From Gloeopeniophorella convolvens (lineage: Eukaryota > Basidiomycota > Agaricomycetes > Russulales), in assembly GCA_022496205.1 (NCBI GenBank), contig WTXD01000035.1:1-64000 (forward strand): DNA of 64,000 nucleotides. Reading direction: 5' to 3'. Shown here piece by piece: positions 1-11,248 of this stretch (position 1 is the stretch's first letter; the number at the start of each line of letters is the position of its first letter). The notes beneath the pieces were generated by a model. It ran no database searches, was not told the DNA's origin, and saw only the letters and a list, made by a program, of their open reading frames with translations. The position numbers and the translations under genes were made by a program.

Positions 1-1
1 T

Positions 2-988
2 CGGCTCAAAGCCGACTCCATTGATCGCTCATCGAACACACTCTTTATTTTCACAGACGGCTCCCGTTTCGACCCGGACGGGGATTCAGTCATGCACTCG
101 GGCTACGGCGCGACCGTCTTCTTCCGAGGAGCGGAAACGGCCAACACGGCGAGATCCCTCGGGACGACCGCCACTATATTTGATGCGGAGATGGCGGCCC
201 TGGCCGCCGGGGCGACGATGGCCCAGACTACTCTTACGTCATACCCTGACTGCCGGCGCGTCATCTTTCTTTCGGACTCTTTTTCATCCCTCCACACAAT
301 CTACTCTGCGCGCCCTCATGTGGCCCAGAAATACTCCCTAACATTCAAACAAACTATTGACAATATCCTCTCTCATTCTAGGGACCTGACGGTGGAAATC
401 CGGTGGTGCCCGGGGCACGCGGGAATCCTCGGCAATGAGCGCGCTGACGAGCTCGCCAAATCCGGCGTCTCCCTCCCCCTCCTTCCGAACCAGAGAGAAC
501 CCCACACTCTCTCCCATCAGCGAATGTCCAACAAGGAAGCTGCCGCGTTTGCTTGGAAACAACGCTGGCACGCATCTCCTCGGCGATCGGACGCTTGGCG
601 GGGCTTACCCAACCCGCCTAACGGCAAACTCGCACCGGCTTACCAAGCCATGCATTCGGCAAAGACGGCCCGGCCCATCATATCCACATTCACCCGTCTC
701 CTCACCGGCCACGCCTTCTGCGGTGCCTACACCGCCATGATGAAGCCGACAGAACGCACGTCATGCGACTGTCCAGACGCTCCACTCCAGACCATCGAAC
801 ACGTCCTCACTTCATGCCCACTCTACGCCGAACCCCGCCGAACCATCCTCCGTCCCATCGCCCACGACTACTCGCTGCACAAAATCTTCGGAACAAAGGA
901 GGGGGGCGCCGCGCTGGCCAAGTTCATCGAGGCCACTCGCTGCCTGATGGTGCCCCGCACGCCCCCTCAGCCCCCGGAACCTCCCTGA
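2..988 (+). CDS. LINE ORF2 C-terminus: RNase H domain plus zinc knuckle (partial)
   Basis: The frame is open from the window edge, so the N-terminus is missing; 328 residues are visible. The RNase H fold is recognisable from its four acidic positions in order: FTDGSR, DAEMAAL, SDSFSSL and NERADELA, the last preceded by the CPGHAGILGN loop. The enzyme would remove the RNA template during retrotransposition. Further on, CDCPDAPLQTIEHVLTSC is the C-x-C-x8-H-x4-C knuckle usual after the reverse transcriptase of such elements. All catalytic positions are intact and there is no stop, so this copy may be young. Fungal LINEs carrying RNase H are often of the Tad1 type; that assignment is family knowledge and was not tested. 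Confidence 0.88.
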   Translation, partial: RLKADSIDRSSNTLFIFTDGSRFDPDGDSVMHSGYGATVFFRGAETANTARSLGTTATIFDAEMAALAAGATMAQTTLTSYPDCRRVIFLSDSFSSLHTIYSARPHVAQKYSLTFKQTIDNILSHSRDLTVEIRWCPGHAGILGNERADELAKSGVSLPLLPNQREPHTLSHQRMSNKEAAAFAWKQRWHASPRRSDAWRGLPNPPNGKLAPAYQAMHSAKTARPIISTFTRLLTGHAFCGAYTAMMKPTERTSCDCPDAPLQTIEHVLTSCPLYAEPRRTILRPIAHDYSLHKIFGTKEGGAALAKFIEATRCLMVPRTPPQPPEPP

Positions 989-1218
989 AGGTCCCATGCG
1001 CGGTTACGGCCTATATGTGGCCACCGCTTTGTCGCTGTGAAAGCGACTCGGATCTCTAACGCCCTAGCGGCGAATCGGACTTTGATTACTTCTTACTACT
1101 TCTATTTGCGCCCGGCCCCGTTACTCATACTCTGGCTCAGACCCTGTGAAACTGTACTATGTATGTAGTGCGACCGCGTCTTGCGATGGACTCGCTGTTG
1201 CGGAATATAAATGCTGAC

Positions 1219-1238
1219 AAAAAAAAAAAAAAAAAAAA
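1219..1238 (+). repeat. Poly(A) tail of the LINE
   Basis: Twenty consecutive A residues lie directly after the LINE 3' untranslated region, on the same strand as its coding frame. Confidence 0.85.
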
Positions 1239-2079
1239 TGGCTGGGCATCGCGGTTGTCCGCGAGGTCGACAATCCTGGCCCCGGACGGGCCCGGGTGTA
1301 AACATGTCAACGACGGATCGGACCAGAAACTCTGCGTGCTTGCACCGGCATTGGTGGTTTTAAACGGTACTGCCATACTAATAGGAGTCGCGCCCGTCAC
1401 GCGCACGCGTAACGGCACGTGCGGGGAGCACGTGAAAAGTGACGGACGCGTCAATTTTACAACTCGCTTGAGCGGACTCGTCATGGTGACGACTGCGGCA
1501 ACTCTGACCACATCGGTCTGCAAGGACATCCTCCGCAACCCTCCGCATATACCTCTCGCAGACTTTGTGGGGAGGCCATTACTCCCGGGATCTGCATCTG
1601 GTCCTCTGGCTTCCGTGCTTTGCGCGTCAACGAACGTCTCTGTAGGGCTCCACTGTCTGCGGTTGGGCATGTGGGACGTGGGATGAGCTTGTCTGTGGAG
1701 TCAAGATCTTGCACAACAATCAAACAATACACGATCTGTTTCATGGCGAGACGGTGAGTGCAGCGCCCCCACGCGGGGCCCATCTAGCTCGTGCATGAGG
1801 GTTCTGATCTAATACTGCGATGCCCAGAAAGGGCGCTGTGACTCGTGGCGTGCTGCTGCGGACCCCCCTATCTACTCGTGAACGACAGCCCACAGCCAGA
1901 TGTCTAGCGTTGCGCCAACCACGCCACCTCTTCGAACTAGTCACTGTCTCCTAGGATTCGATCACGCTATCCTGGAACTCACCATCATTACACGAAGCCC
2001 CTATGTGGTTCATCAATTACTTCCTGTGCATGGCCTTTAAAATCCGCGTACGCATTTCCCTCCGCAGCCTTACGCTGGC
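1239..2079. other. Intergenic, no gene recognised
   Basis: Open frames of up to about 175 codons exist on both strands here, but none shows a known motif, a splice-consistent structure or similarity to the neighbouring genes. The last 100 bases or so should hold the promoter of BTB-1. Confidence 0.5.
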
Positions 2080-3445
2080 ATGCCTCGGCCTACAGTCTCC
2101 TGGAGCACCTCTACCGCCATGCCGCCCCGCGCACCCTCCCCGGCGCCGTCCCTTGTGCCCTCTGTTATTTCTATCGACACCATCGTACTCCTCAAGGAGT
2201 ATACCGGTCCCCCCGAGTCCCCCATAGAAATCTCCGAGCTCCGGTCCCTGCCCGGCAGTGCCCCGGTCGAGCCGCTCGGGGCAAAAGCAGCCTCCACGAC
2301 CACATCACTAGCTTCGCCATCTGAAGAGCCGGCTTTCACGCATCACAAGACGTACTTCTTTGAAGACGGAAACGTGACGTTCCTTGTACGCCCTTTGCCC
2401 TGCGCTTTGTGGCTGTGACTGGTGAACTGACAGGCGCACCCTAGGTAGACAATATGCTCTACTGCGTGCATAGGTACTTCTTCGCGCGTGATTCAACGTA
2501 CTTTTCGACGCGGCTCGCACGCCTAGGCACCCGTGAGCACGAGACGCTATCCACTATCATCGCCCTCAGCGACGTCAAGCGTGCAGATTTCGAGGCGTTC
2601 TTGTCGATCTTATTTCCTGCGTACGTGGTTTGTCTTCTGTATCTGGGAGTTTTCCAGCTAACCATCGGCTCGTAATATGCAGTGAATTTGATAAGCGCGA
2701 GCTTTCGTATGAACAATGGAGAGGTGTGCTGCACCTCTCCACACTCTGGGGGTTCGCCTCCGCCCGCAGGCTTGCGCTCAATTCACTCGAACCTCCCACT
2801 CCATTTGACCAGCTCCTTCTCGGACGCGCCTATTCCGTGGACCACTACATTGTCCCTGCCCTATCTTCGCTTTGCGAGCGACCGGCGCCTCTCACGCTGG
2901 ATGAAATTCGCCAGATGAGCCTCGAGGACGTCGCGCTGGTCACCACTGTGCGCGAGATCATCCGTACATCCACGCTGGAAATGGCTTCGCCCGACGTATT
3001 CAACATCGTGAAAGCGGCCCAAGCATACCTTTCGCACCCTCGTGCTGACAGCAGCGCCCTATTCGAATTGATCAGGGAGAGCGCTCTCGTCAAGCGTGGA
3101 CCCGGAAACATCAGTATCAGGAACGTTGCCCCCCGCAAAATCGTGCAAGGATCGGACGGGCCAGGTGCTCCCAGTTACCCGAAAGGTGCTGGGCCCGCAA
3201 CAAATATGCGGTCTGCGCGTTCTGCCACCCCGGACCACCCTGTGTCACTGAGGCCATCCAGCGGCGCCAGTGCGCACGTAGTGGCCCAAGGAGTGAAGTT
3301 CGCTGCGGCAAATTTTCCGCCCACGGAGAGGGAAGCGCCGGCGGCCACGGCTGCCATAATGCTGCTCCTCCCGCGGACAAAAAAGCACCTCCTCCCTCAC
3401 CAAAGGCAATCCGGACGCCTCGCGAGCCCCTGCGGATGCTGCTAA
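2080..3445 (+). CDS. BTB-1: BTB/POZ protein, clade A, tail lost to frameshifts
   Basis: Exons are 2080-2385, 2445-2620 and 2683-3445, giving 414 residues. The start MPRPTVSW matches the clade A N-terminus. The BTB core runs from FFEDGNVTFL through CVHRYFFARDS to FEAFLSILFPA. The BACK-like part follows (SYEQWRGVLHLSTLWGFA, then FDQLLLGRAY) with a divergent MSLEDVALVTTVREI. Unlike its neighbours it has no Ala/Glu/Lys coil. The reading frame stops at 3445, but tail sequence related to BTB-4 and BTB-5 continues to about 3731 in the two other frames, including an ADKKAPPPSPKA stretch like the ADQQVPPPAPK of BTB-5. The tail is therefore broken by at least two shifts. The shortened product could still fold as a BTB protein. 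Confidence 0.72.
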
Positions 3446-3731
3446 GACGATGGAACCCCCAGTGGTGCAGTCAGCGTCACAAGCTGCACCGGCCGTTCAG
3501 GATGGTGTCGATGCGGGGGCAAATGCGCCAGTAGGAAATCCTGCGCGTCGGCTTAATCACCTTATACTGGGGAGTGGTGCTCCCACAGCGGATGGATTGA
3601 GCCCTGCACCGCCCACGGACAAAGTCCTTCCAGTCGAACTAGGCAAGGGCGAATACGGTGATCCCTGGACCCGTGGAATGCCCACGCGTAGAAAGAAACT
3701 CAGGAGGTTGAAAGTGGTGAATATAGCGTGA
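3446..3731 (+). pseudogene. Frameshifted C-terminal tail of BTB-1
   Basis: This stretch encodes Pro/Ala-rich sequence ending in an RLNHLILGSG block that corresponds to RLNHIRMESG in BTB-4. It lies in a different frame from exon 3. An undetected intron is the alternative, but two frame changes within 100 bases favour decay. Confidence 0.55.
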
Positions 3732-4808
3732 CCTCGAGGTGAATTAGTTCGATTCTCGTCCGGTGCCACCATCACTAACAAAGGTCATAATCAGTCGCAA
3801 TTTTTGGGTGTGTCTCTTCTTCAGCCCCCGTCGACGTGCCAAGTTCTGGGCAGATTCACAGCTGACTCGCGGAGTCAAATGTGAGGGAGACTGGGGATGG
3901 ATGTCCAAGCCTGGGCCGACGCCCGCCGCGGGTCCTGATGATGAGCGACCGTGCTGCCCAGTGACGATTGGTGTGAAGCACCACGCTATCTTATTTGCCT
4001 TTGGATCCCCATCCCCGTTGTTGGCTGGTACAACTTCCGGAGCTAAACCCCAATATTCAATGTGCTTGCCTTCGACCTTGACAGTCACTGCAGCGTGCAA
4101 TACCTCCTTACCACGCCATCCACTGCTGCGCAAAGTAAGTCGGACAGCATCCATACGTATTGTTCGTCCTGGTGCTGCGCAGTGTATGCTCCCTGTACAT
4201 ATGTATCCTTCAAATGTTTACGATGCACGGTTACTGCGGATGCCGTATCGCAAGTTATTTCCCGTCGCGTATTCACACGTCTTTCCAGATGTCCTGCAGT
4301 CTGCGCCCTATGTATATCTTTTGAACATTGCCCACGCGTGGTTTTCTTCGGCGCCTCATATCGATATGTCCCACCGGGAAAGAGTCGCCCCCTGGAGAGT
4401 TCCTGGAGTGCCTCAGGGTAAGTACAGTGCGCACCCCCGTGTTCGGCCATCGATGTCCTTCGACGCCTCCCGTTACAGCCGAAGTCAAAACCGTCACCAA
4501 TGGATGTTTAATCTCCGCCCAACCCAGATGGAAGGTCCGCCCGTAAGCGAGTCGTTCTGATTTGCCGCGCTCGGCCGGTGGACACACGCGCAAGCGTGAT
4601 TGGACGGATGCTGCCGCTGTGCATATGATGGGTCTCGATCCCCGCCAGAACTCAGCCTTGAACGCAGAAGAGGTCTATCATTGACTTCGGCTGTATTTAT
4701 ATTGATTCGATCCTACTTTATAAGTACGCTGAGTCTCGCAAGCCTCCTGTGAAGTCTCCTTGAAGACCCAACCTTTGCCCGTTGAAACTTCAGCTAGATC
4801 TTGATTCG
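3732..4808. other. Spacer with unresolved minus-strand open frames
   Basis: No gene is supported. On the minus strand, frames at 4154-3744, 4450-4085 and 4593-4273 give non-repetitive peptides that could be exons of one unrecognised gene, but I found no convincing splice set or motif. At 3745-3775 a tRNA T-arm-like sequence (TTCGATT loop, ending in GGTGCCACCA) stands alone without an A box. From about 4680 a badly decayed clade A exon 1 may be present upstream of BTB-2. Confidence 0.4.
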
Positions 4809-6824
4809 ATGGTAGCTCCCAAGAAACATCATCCGACCTTACAGCTAGCGGAAGAACCATTCACACGCCATGAGACATATTTCTTCGAAGATGGAAACGT
4901 CACATTCCTTGTGCGCCTTCTCACGTCCTAACCCGCGAATGGCTGGCTGACCGACAGATCGCTGCACCGCGACACAGGTGAACAATTTGTTGTACTGCGT
5001 GCATCGTTACTTCGCGCGTGACTCGGATGCCTTCTCGGCGGCGTTCAGACGGCTGGACACCCGTGGTCACGAAGAGCTCGACGTGATAATATCTCTCGAC
5101 GATGTCGAACGCGTAGACTTTGAGGCATTCTTGTCGATATTATATCCCAGGTAGGTGATGGCTATCGCGTCTGACAATTGCCCAGCTAACCGCTAGCCCA
5201 TACTGGTATGCAGCCAATTTGACGAAAACAAGCACTCGTACGAACAGTGGAAGGCCGTGCTGCATCTTTCTACGCTCTGGGGATTTGCTTCTGTCCGCCG
5301 ACTCGCCCTCGCGTCACTCAAACCGCCCACGCCATTTGACCAGCTGCTGCTCGGGCGCGCATACTCTGTGGATCATTACATAGTCCCCGCCCTATCTTTG
5401 CTCTGCGAACGCCCTGAACCTCTTACCCTTGGAGAGGTCCGGCAGATGAGCGCCGAGGATGTCGTACTCATCACCTCTGTGCGCGAGAGCATCCGAGGAC
5501 CTATGCTCAATTTCGAACTGTCGGAAATCTCGAACCTCGTGCAGTTGATGCAGTCGCGTCTTCATGGCGAATCTGTGGCAACGGGGGAGGCCAAGGTCGA
5601 AAAGGAAGCCGAAGAACAGACTGCGGAGCAAGAGGGGGCACACAGAGCTGCGATCGCCTCGAACAACGCGTTGAGCGCGACTCCGGAGACTCGAACTTGT
5701 GTTCTTGGTCGCAGTGGCAGGGCTGGGCCCAGAACGTCATCTCCTTCAGTGTCATCCAGGACGTTCACACCTGGTACCCAGTCTCAGCCATTAGAAGCCA
5801 GAAGCCAAAACCTTCGGAGCCCGACGAAAGCCCTTGTAGTGCAGGCCCCTGGACCAAACGTCATGCGGAGCAAAGTGCCACTTCAGAGCCCGAGCATGAG
5901 TCCCCAATCAATCCGACTCCTAGCATCGTTCCCGGTCCAGCAAGTTCTACCCCTCCCGTGTTCCCAATCTCCTGCGTAACGCACGGACCTGATGAGATCA
6001 ATTCCGCCGAATCAGACGGTATGCCACTCCCTGCAGTCTATCCCATCTTTGAACTGATTGCTTGCTGGGCGCACAGGATCGAATGATGCAGCTCCTAGGC
6101 TTTCTATGAGAGATCTTCCTTCCATGGCCCTGGGGGCGCCCTTAATCAAGCTGAGGAGACAATATCAAAGACCTCTGGACGTCCCGAAGCGTCTGATGCA
6201 GACACACTCGACAACGCTACAGTTTCTATCTCCGAGACGTCGAGCGACCAAGTCGCAGGTTCCTATCCTGCTCCCGTTCAAGGCATATTAACAGGTTTAC
6301 CCAAGACTGTGGCACCAGATCTTGAGGCCCAGCTCAGCCAGGAAACTACATCGCACCTGCAACCTGCGTCCGAGGAGACCGAATTCACCGCGACCAGGAT
6401 CCCTCCCCCTGTGGCGGACCAACAAGTGCGTCTTCCCACCCCAAGCAACCAGCTAGGTGCTCCACAGAACTTGGTCAGCATAGCTGAAGTGGCGGAAGCA
6501 CTTTCGCCGCAACCGGTTGGCCCAGAGGTTGCTCCTATCTCGAAGGGCGTCATTGTGGACTCTGTTGGAGGAAAGAAGCCGGCGACGGACGTTCCGCCGA
6601 AGCCTGAGGGTTTCTTTGTGGCAAGCGTCACTTCCGCGAGGAGCTACTCGCGTCCTGCGATACCTGCAGTTGACAAAGCTGCACCACCCGCTATCCCGGA
6701 GACTCATGGAGAACAGGGTAGTGCCAAGAGATTGAGCAAAGCTCAGAAGAGGAGGATGAAGCAAAAGTTGCTGCGGAAAACGGAGACTACCATGTGCAAC
6801 TGTAGTATTTGCCAACGGCAATAA
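4809..6824 (+). CDS. BTB-2: BTB/POZ protein, clade A, N-terminus lost and tail disrupted
   Basis: Exons 4809-4910, 4978-5150 and 5214-5979 read through as 346 residues. The clade A N-terminal segment is missing: the first ATG lies only 34 codons before intron 1, just ahead of the TRHETYFFEDGNVTFL strand. Exon 2 is 173 nt rather than 176, because one Phe codon of the usual RYFFARDS is deleted. The BACK-like region is intact and carries MSAEDVVLITSVRES, the variant also seen in BTB-13. After about 5690 the best tail reading is in another frame and runs, with a possible intron, to the stop at 6824 (SAKRLSKAQKRRMKQK, like the LSKGQKKRLKLR of BTB-5). Either an intron was missed or the tail has shifted. 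No TATA box or normal exon 1 is visible. Confidence 0.55.
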
Positions 6825-6925
6825 ATATCATGCGTTACTAGTTACGTCCTGCACACCTCTCTTATACATGAGGCCCGGTAGGCGCTGGGCCGCATTCGTG
6901 CTTCTCCTGCGCCTCATACATTACG

Positions 6926-7359
6926 ATGTCTCGAGGCTCCGTGATCTTGTCTCCTGGGGTGCCATCCGCGATGACTCGTACTATCCCCGCGTGCTGTCCC
7001 CGATGCCTTCTCTCTCGTCCTCCATTGTCTCCGTTAATTCAATGCTCGCCGATGAGTCTGGCAAGTCTGGCAAGTCTCTCACCGACAACACCGAGCATCG
7101 ACCCCTACCCGGCAAAGTTCCCATCATATCGCTCGACCCGTTGCCAATGCCTGAGAGCGAGCCCAAACCCCTACAGTCAGTGCCAGCGGAGACAGAAAAC
7201 GTGGAGACGATGATCTGGAGAAGGTTTCTAGGAGATTTAGACGAGAACGCGTTTCGGACGGACGGAAAGAGAGCTCGTGATCAGCCCGAAAGAGTCGGCT
7301 CGGAGTCCCGGGCTGGAGAGCGGAGGCGAGAACCGGAAGACGAACCGCTCGAGAGGTGA
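6926..7359 (+). pseudogene. BTB-3: relic of a BTB exon 1
   Basis: Only the N-terminal exon is recognisable. An ATGTCTCGA start is followed after a small indel by LVSWGAIRDD, then PMPSLSSSIVSVNSML. This corresponds to the VSWSAS, then APSPAPSLTPSVISFDS, pattern of clade A. The EDGNITFL strand, exon 2 and exon 3 are absent downstream. The frame stays open to 7359, so a short peptide cannot be excluded, but the lack of the BTB core marks it as a relic. Confidence 0.55.
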
Positions 7360-8276
7360 GTCACCTCATGCAGAGACCAAACTCACATGAGGCGCTCATG
7401 ATGCTACCAGTACTGTTCGAGGCCCCACGCGCATCGGCTCTGCATCGGGCTCGTGGATCGAGAAGGGAGGGATAAGAAGGTGGATTCCGGCGGAAAAAAG
7501 AGAACGTGTTGTAATAGTGAATGGTGACCGTACAGGAGAGCACGACGTTAGGCTGTGCGTAAAGTGCGCTTCTAGCCGTACCGAGAGGTTTGAGAGGAGA
7601 CCCGGTTCTACTGAGGGCCGCATATGGCAGAAACTAGACTGACAATAGTGCGCCCTGCAGTGTCCTGGAAATGGGCAGATCCTGGTCTGTGGAAGCTCCG
7701 CCAAAGTCTTCCTGGGGCTTCTCAACAAGTGACGCCGTTGCGTCACCTCGTCACGTCGTTATCTGTCCATGCGCGGGATGATCCGCACTGCTGCGGATGC
7801 TGCGGACAGAGCACCCGATGGCATTTCTGGCATGCGTCAAACGAGGCAAGTGGTCGAAGTCGCGCTCCAACGCGAAGCGGGCCAGGCCAGGCCAGGCCAG
7901 GCCAAGGTACGGGATCCATTGGCTTCAATCGACGCACGCACTTGCAGCCCACAGCAATAAGCACTACGTCTCAGATCCGAACTCTCTTCTGGTAACGGAT
8001 GATTGAGCAGAGAAAGCAAATGGTCGGGGGCAACAGTGGAAGTTCGAGAAGCGAATGCAAAGCTGCGCGGGATCAGAGCGCCGGGGTGGGCGACACCGGT
8101 TCCCGGGGCCGGCCCGGGTGCCCTCACCGCCGACGTCCGCCGACGCACTGCATCATTTGAGCGCTCGCATCCTCGGAATACCACGATATCCTCGACATTA
8201 TATGGTCTGTCGTTGCGCCCTGTAAGCAGTTTAAATCGTGTACTCGCACCATGGTTCTCCGACGCATCTCGCCTCG
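7360..8276. other. Spacer upstream of BTB-4
   Basis: No gene is recognised. It contains a short GGCCA tandem repeat at 7880-7904. The last 50 bases or so (ATGGTTCTCCGAC block) resemble the 5' leaders of BTB-5, BTB-6 and BTB-7. The clade A GCCAGATTACGTCGACC box is not found here. Confidence 0.5.
7880..7904. repeat. GGCCA pentanucleotide repeat, five copies
   Basis: Five uninterrupted GGCCA units lie in non-coding spacer sequence. Confidence 0.85.
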
Positions 8277-10532
8277 ATGTCTCGCCACATCGTCTCTTGG
8301 AGCGCCTCTGTAGAGTCACAGCCCCGCGCCCAGTCGCCAGCGCGCTCTCTCACACCCTCCGTGATCTCATTCGATTCCTTACTCCTCGACGATGACGTTG
8401 AAACTCCTGGATCCCCCTGTGATGGACTCGAGTCCCAGCCTCCTAGCGACATCCCCGCCATGTCGCTCGATGCACAAACGATAGGAAACCCCAGGAGCGA
8501 CTCACTGCCAGCACCGGTAGCAGCGGAAGACTCAGCATTCACGCGCCATGGGACGTACTTTTTCGAAGACGGTAATATTACATTCCTCGTACGCCCTTCT
8601 TACACGCCGTGATTAGTTCACCTCCTAACTGATTGTTCTATTTTCGCGCCATCGCGACAGGTGGATAATACACTTTTCTGCGTACACCGCTACTTTTTCG
8701 CGCGCGACTCGAGCCACTTCGCAAAGCGACTGGTGCGGCTTGGTGCTCGCGAGAATGAAGCGTTAGAGGCTACCATCTCGCTGAGAGACGTCAAACGCGC
8801 GGACTTTGAGGCGTTTTTGTCAATTCTATATCCTGCGTATGTGGCGCATTGACCCCGAGGGTCTTCCGACCGACTAACACATCCTATCATTTTACAGTGA
8901 GTTTGATGAGCACAGCCGCTCGTATGAGCAGTGGAAGGGCGTACTCCATCTCTCCACACTCTGGGACTTCACCTCTGTCCGTAGGCTCGCCCTCGCATCG
9001 CTCAAGCCGCCCACCCCATTCGACCAGCTCCTCCTCGGCCGCGCCTATTCTGTCGAACATTACATTGTCCCCGCTATGTCTTCTCTCTGTGAGCGTCCAG
9101 AGCCTCTCACACTGGGCGAAGTGCGGCAAATGCGCCCCGAGGACGTCGTGCTCGTCGCCAGCGTGCGCGAGAGCATCCGCGGGGCCGCGTTGGAGATCGA
9201 GCCTTCGGATATTCCGGCCTCGGTGCAGGTGGCGCTGTCGCACCTTCATGGACCTCATGCGGATGATGGCGTACTTTCGTATACCCTTAGAACGGCCAGG
9301 AAGGGAGCTGAGGCCGACGAGCACTTGGTGCGCGAGCGTGCTGCCAACGAGGCGCACGCGAAGACACAAACTGAATCCAGGCAACGCGTGGAGGCCGAGG
9401 TCAGGGCGCATGAGGCCGAAGATGCCAAAGCGTGGGCAGAGGCCGAGGCGAATGCGAACGCCGAAGCTGAAGTCCAGGCCCAGGCTCAGGCGGAAACCAA
9501 GGCTAGGGCTGAGGCAAAGGAGGAAGCTGGAGTAAGCGCCAGGGCTTACGCGGAGGCAAAAGCTAAGGTTGAAGTGGAAGCCAAAGCTTTTGCTGACGCT
9601 AAGCGTGCGAAGAAGGAGGCTACGAAGAAGGCAACTGCCGCGAAGGCCAAGCACAAAGAAGCTAAGGCGATGGCTGAGAAGGCTAAAATCAAAGCTGGGG
9701 CAGAGGCGAAGGCCAAGGCTGAAGCTGAGGAGCAGGCACGCCGCGAGGCCGAAGCAAAGGCTGCCAAAGCCACGTCTGCAGCTACCTTCACACAGTGTGA
9801 ATCGGGCGAGGTCAGGCCCACCAAGTTGGAAAGTGAGTATCTCCCACTGGCAGACATGGCTCTTTGACCGACCCCCTTCCAGAGGCGGCATGCACCAATG
9901 CTGGGCCAGCGAAAGCTGTAGCAAGCATCTCCGCCAAGGTCATCGACAAGGTCCTAGTCCAAGCTATAGGCCAGCTCGCCGAGGCCAGCGCAGGGAAATC
10001 TGAGCCTACACAAACACCGGCCGCGAACGCCGGCGAGAGTGCCGAGCCGGCCGTTGCCCCGCAGCCCCCCAACGCTCCTGCCAACGTGGCCAAGTCAACG
10101 GAGCCCGCCCAGGCAGCGCCAGAATCCCAGCCCTCCAAGGATGACCCTCTCGCTACTTCACAGCCCCCACCTGTCCCTGAGAAGAGGGGCGTCTCCGCGA
10201 CCACGGACGCTGCCCCAGTCACAGACCAACAAGCACCTCTCGCGCTCGAGGACGAGTCGGCTGTCTCGCAGCCCTCGGCGAACGTAGCTCAGGCGACCGA
10301 GACTCCTGCGCCTCAGTTGACGGGCGGGACAACGCCACCCGCCCCGGATGCTGCCGATGCAAAAGCGGGTAGGTCAGCAAGTATACCTGTGCTAAGGCTT
10401 AATCACATTCGAATGGAGAGCGGCTGGGGTCCTTCGACACCTGCCGATGATGTCGCGTCGGGTAGCGAGTACGCCGAACAAAGCGGCACAAAGCAATCCT
10501 TAGAGAACCAGAAGAAGAAATCGAAGAAATAG
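8277..10532 (+). CDS. BTB-4: BTB/POZ-coiled-coil protein, clade A
   Basis: Exons are 8277-8588, 8661-8836, 8898-9832 and 9883-10532. All phases close to give 690 residues. The start MSRHIVSWSAS is the clade A signature. Residues about 90-190 form the BTB domain, split by two introns. Residues about 163-290 are the BACK-like helical part with VVLVASVRESIRG. An Ala/Glu/Lys-rich coil of about 170 residues follows (about 294-463), then a Pro/Ala-rich low-complexity tail. The last intron starts GTGAGT. The TAG at 10530 is premature relative to BTB-5: the frame continues after it with a MAQKGENNSPHTP block matching the AQRGEENGSHTPS of BTB-5. The acidic Gly-Trp end found in BTB-5 and BTB-6 is therefore lost. 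The cellular role is unknown. Confidence 0.88.
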
Positions 10533-11248
10533 ATGGCTCAGAAGGGTGAGAATAATAGTCCACACACTCCGTTCGGGGTTGCCGCGGGCAGCGTAGATCT
10601 ACCCTTTCATGTACTCGCACCGGTTCTACCACCGTTCCAGACTACCCCTTTCCGTTTTTCCCGATTAGCGGGCCGCCACCATCACCACACAAAACGTGCC
10701 CATTATCGACGTCACTAGGTTATGTAGTAGCGTTCCGTGACAGGTTTTGCCTTGCTCACACTATACTGCACCCATACCACTCTTAACTTGTTCTCTCTAC
10801 GACCTTCTCCTATGATACATAAGATCTTGGATCCCGGGCTACAATGTTATCACCCTTGTCTGTTCTCGAGATGTGCCGTCTGCTGGGGCCCCCAACCATG
10901 CGACTGATCGGGGCTCTCGACCACGCACCTAGTTTTGCTCAGATCTAATCTGCTAGAGAAGGAAACAACGCCAGGCGCGAAGTACGATAAGTAGCGCCGG
11001 TAGGCAGAACACCTTGTTTTCAGTGCGGCGAGATCCTGAGATCTTGAGATCTTGAGACGCGAGATGCACAAGCTGAGCCTAGGCCGGCCGAGAGGCAGGC
11101 GTCAGATTACGTCGACCGCCCGCGGGATCGACTCAGAATCATCCAAACAACTGTAAGTACAGTATGTACGTATCCTGGCGCTCTCACCGACACACTGCGC
11201 TCGCACACAGCGCTTCGTGATGGTTTTCCGACTCCTCTCGTCACGCCG
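10533..11248. other. BTB-4 tail relic and BTB-5 promoter region
   Basis: The first 60 bases or so are the untranslated remnant of the BTB-4 tail. The middle shows short GATCTTGA repeats near 11036-11056 and no gene. The conserved clade A upstream box is at 11092-11117. Confidence 0.55.
11092..11117 (+). promoter_or_regulatory. Clade A upstream box of BTB-5
   Basis: A GAGGCAGGCGTCAGATTACG block followed by TCGACC lies 132-157 bases upstream of the ATG. The same box recurs before BTB-6 and BTB-7 inside otherwise diverged spacer. The TTACGTCGAC core resembles a bZIP/CREB-type half site, but function is inferred from conservation only. Confidence 0.5.

Larger units (their letters stand above)
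1..1238 (+). mobile_element. 3' end of a LINE (non-LTR) retrotransposon
   Basis: The window opens inside the last coding part of a LINE. The open frame ends at 988, a 230-nt untranslated stretch follows, and a run of 20 A at 1219-1238 marks the 3' terminus, as in target-primed reverse transcription. The reverse transcriptase, endonuclease and 5' end lie upstream of the window, so completeness and target-site duplication cannot be judged. Confidence 0.85.

Noticed and set aside
7880..7904. CRISPR-like or regulatory array
   Set aside because: It is a simple GGCCA pentamer repeat without spacers, and the genome is eukaryotic.
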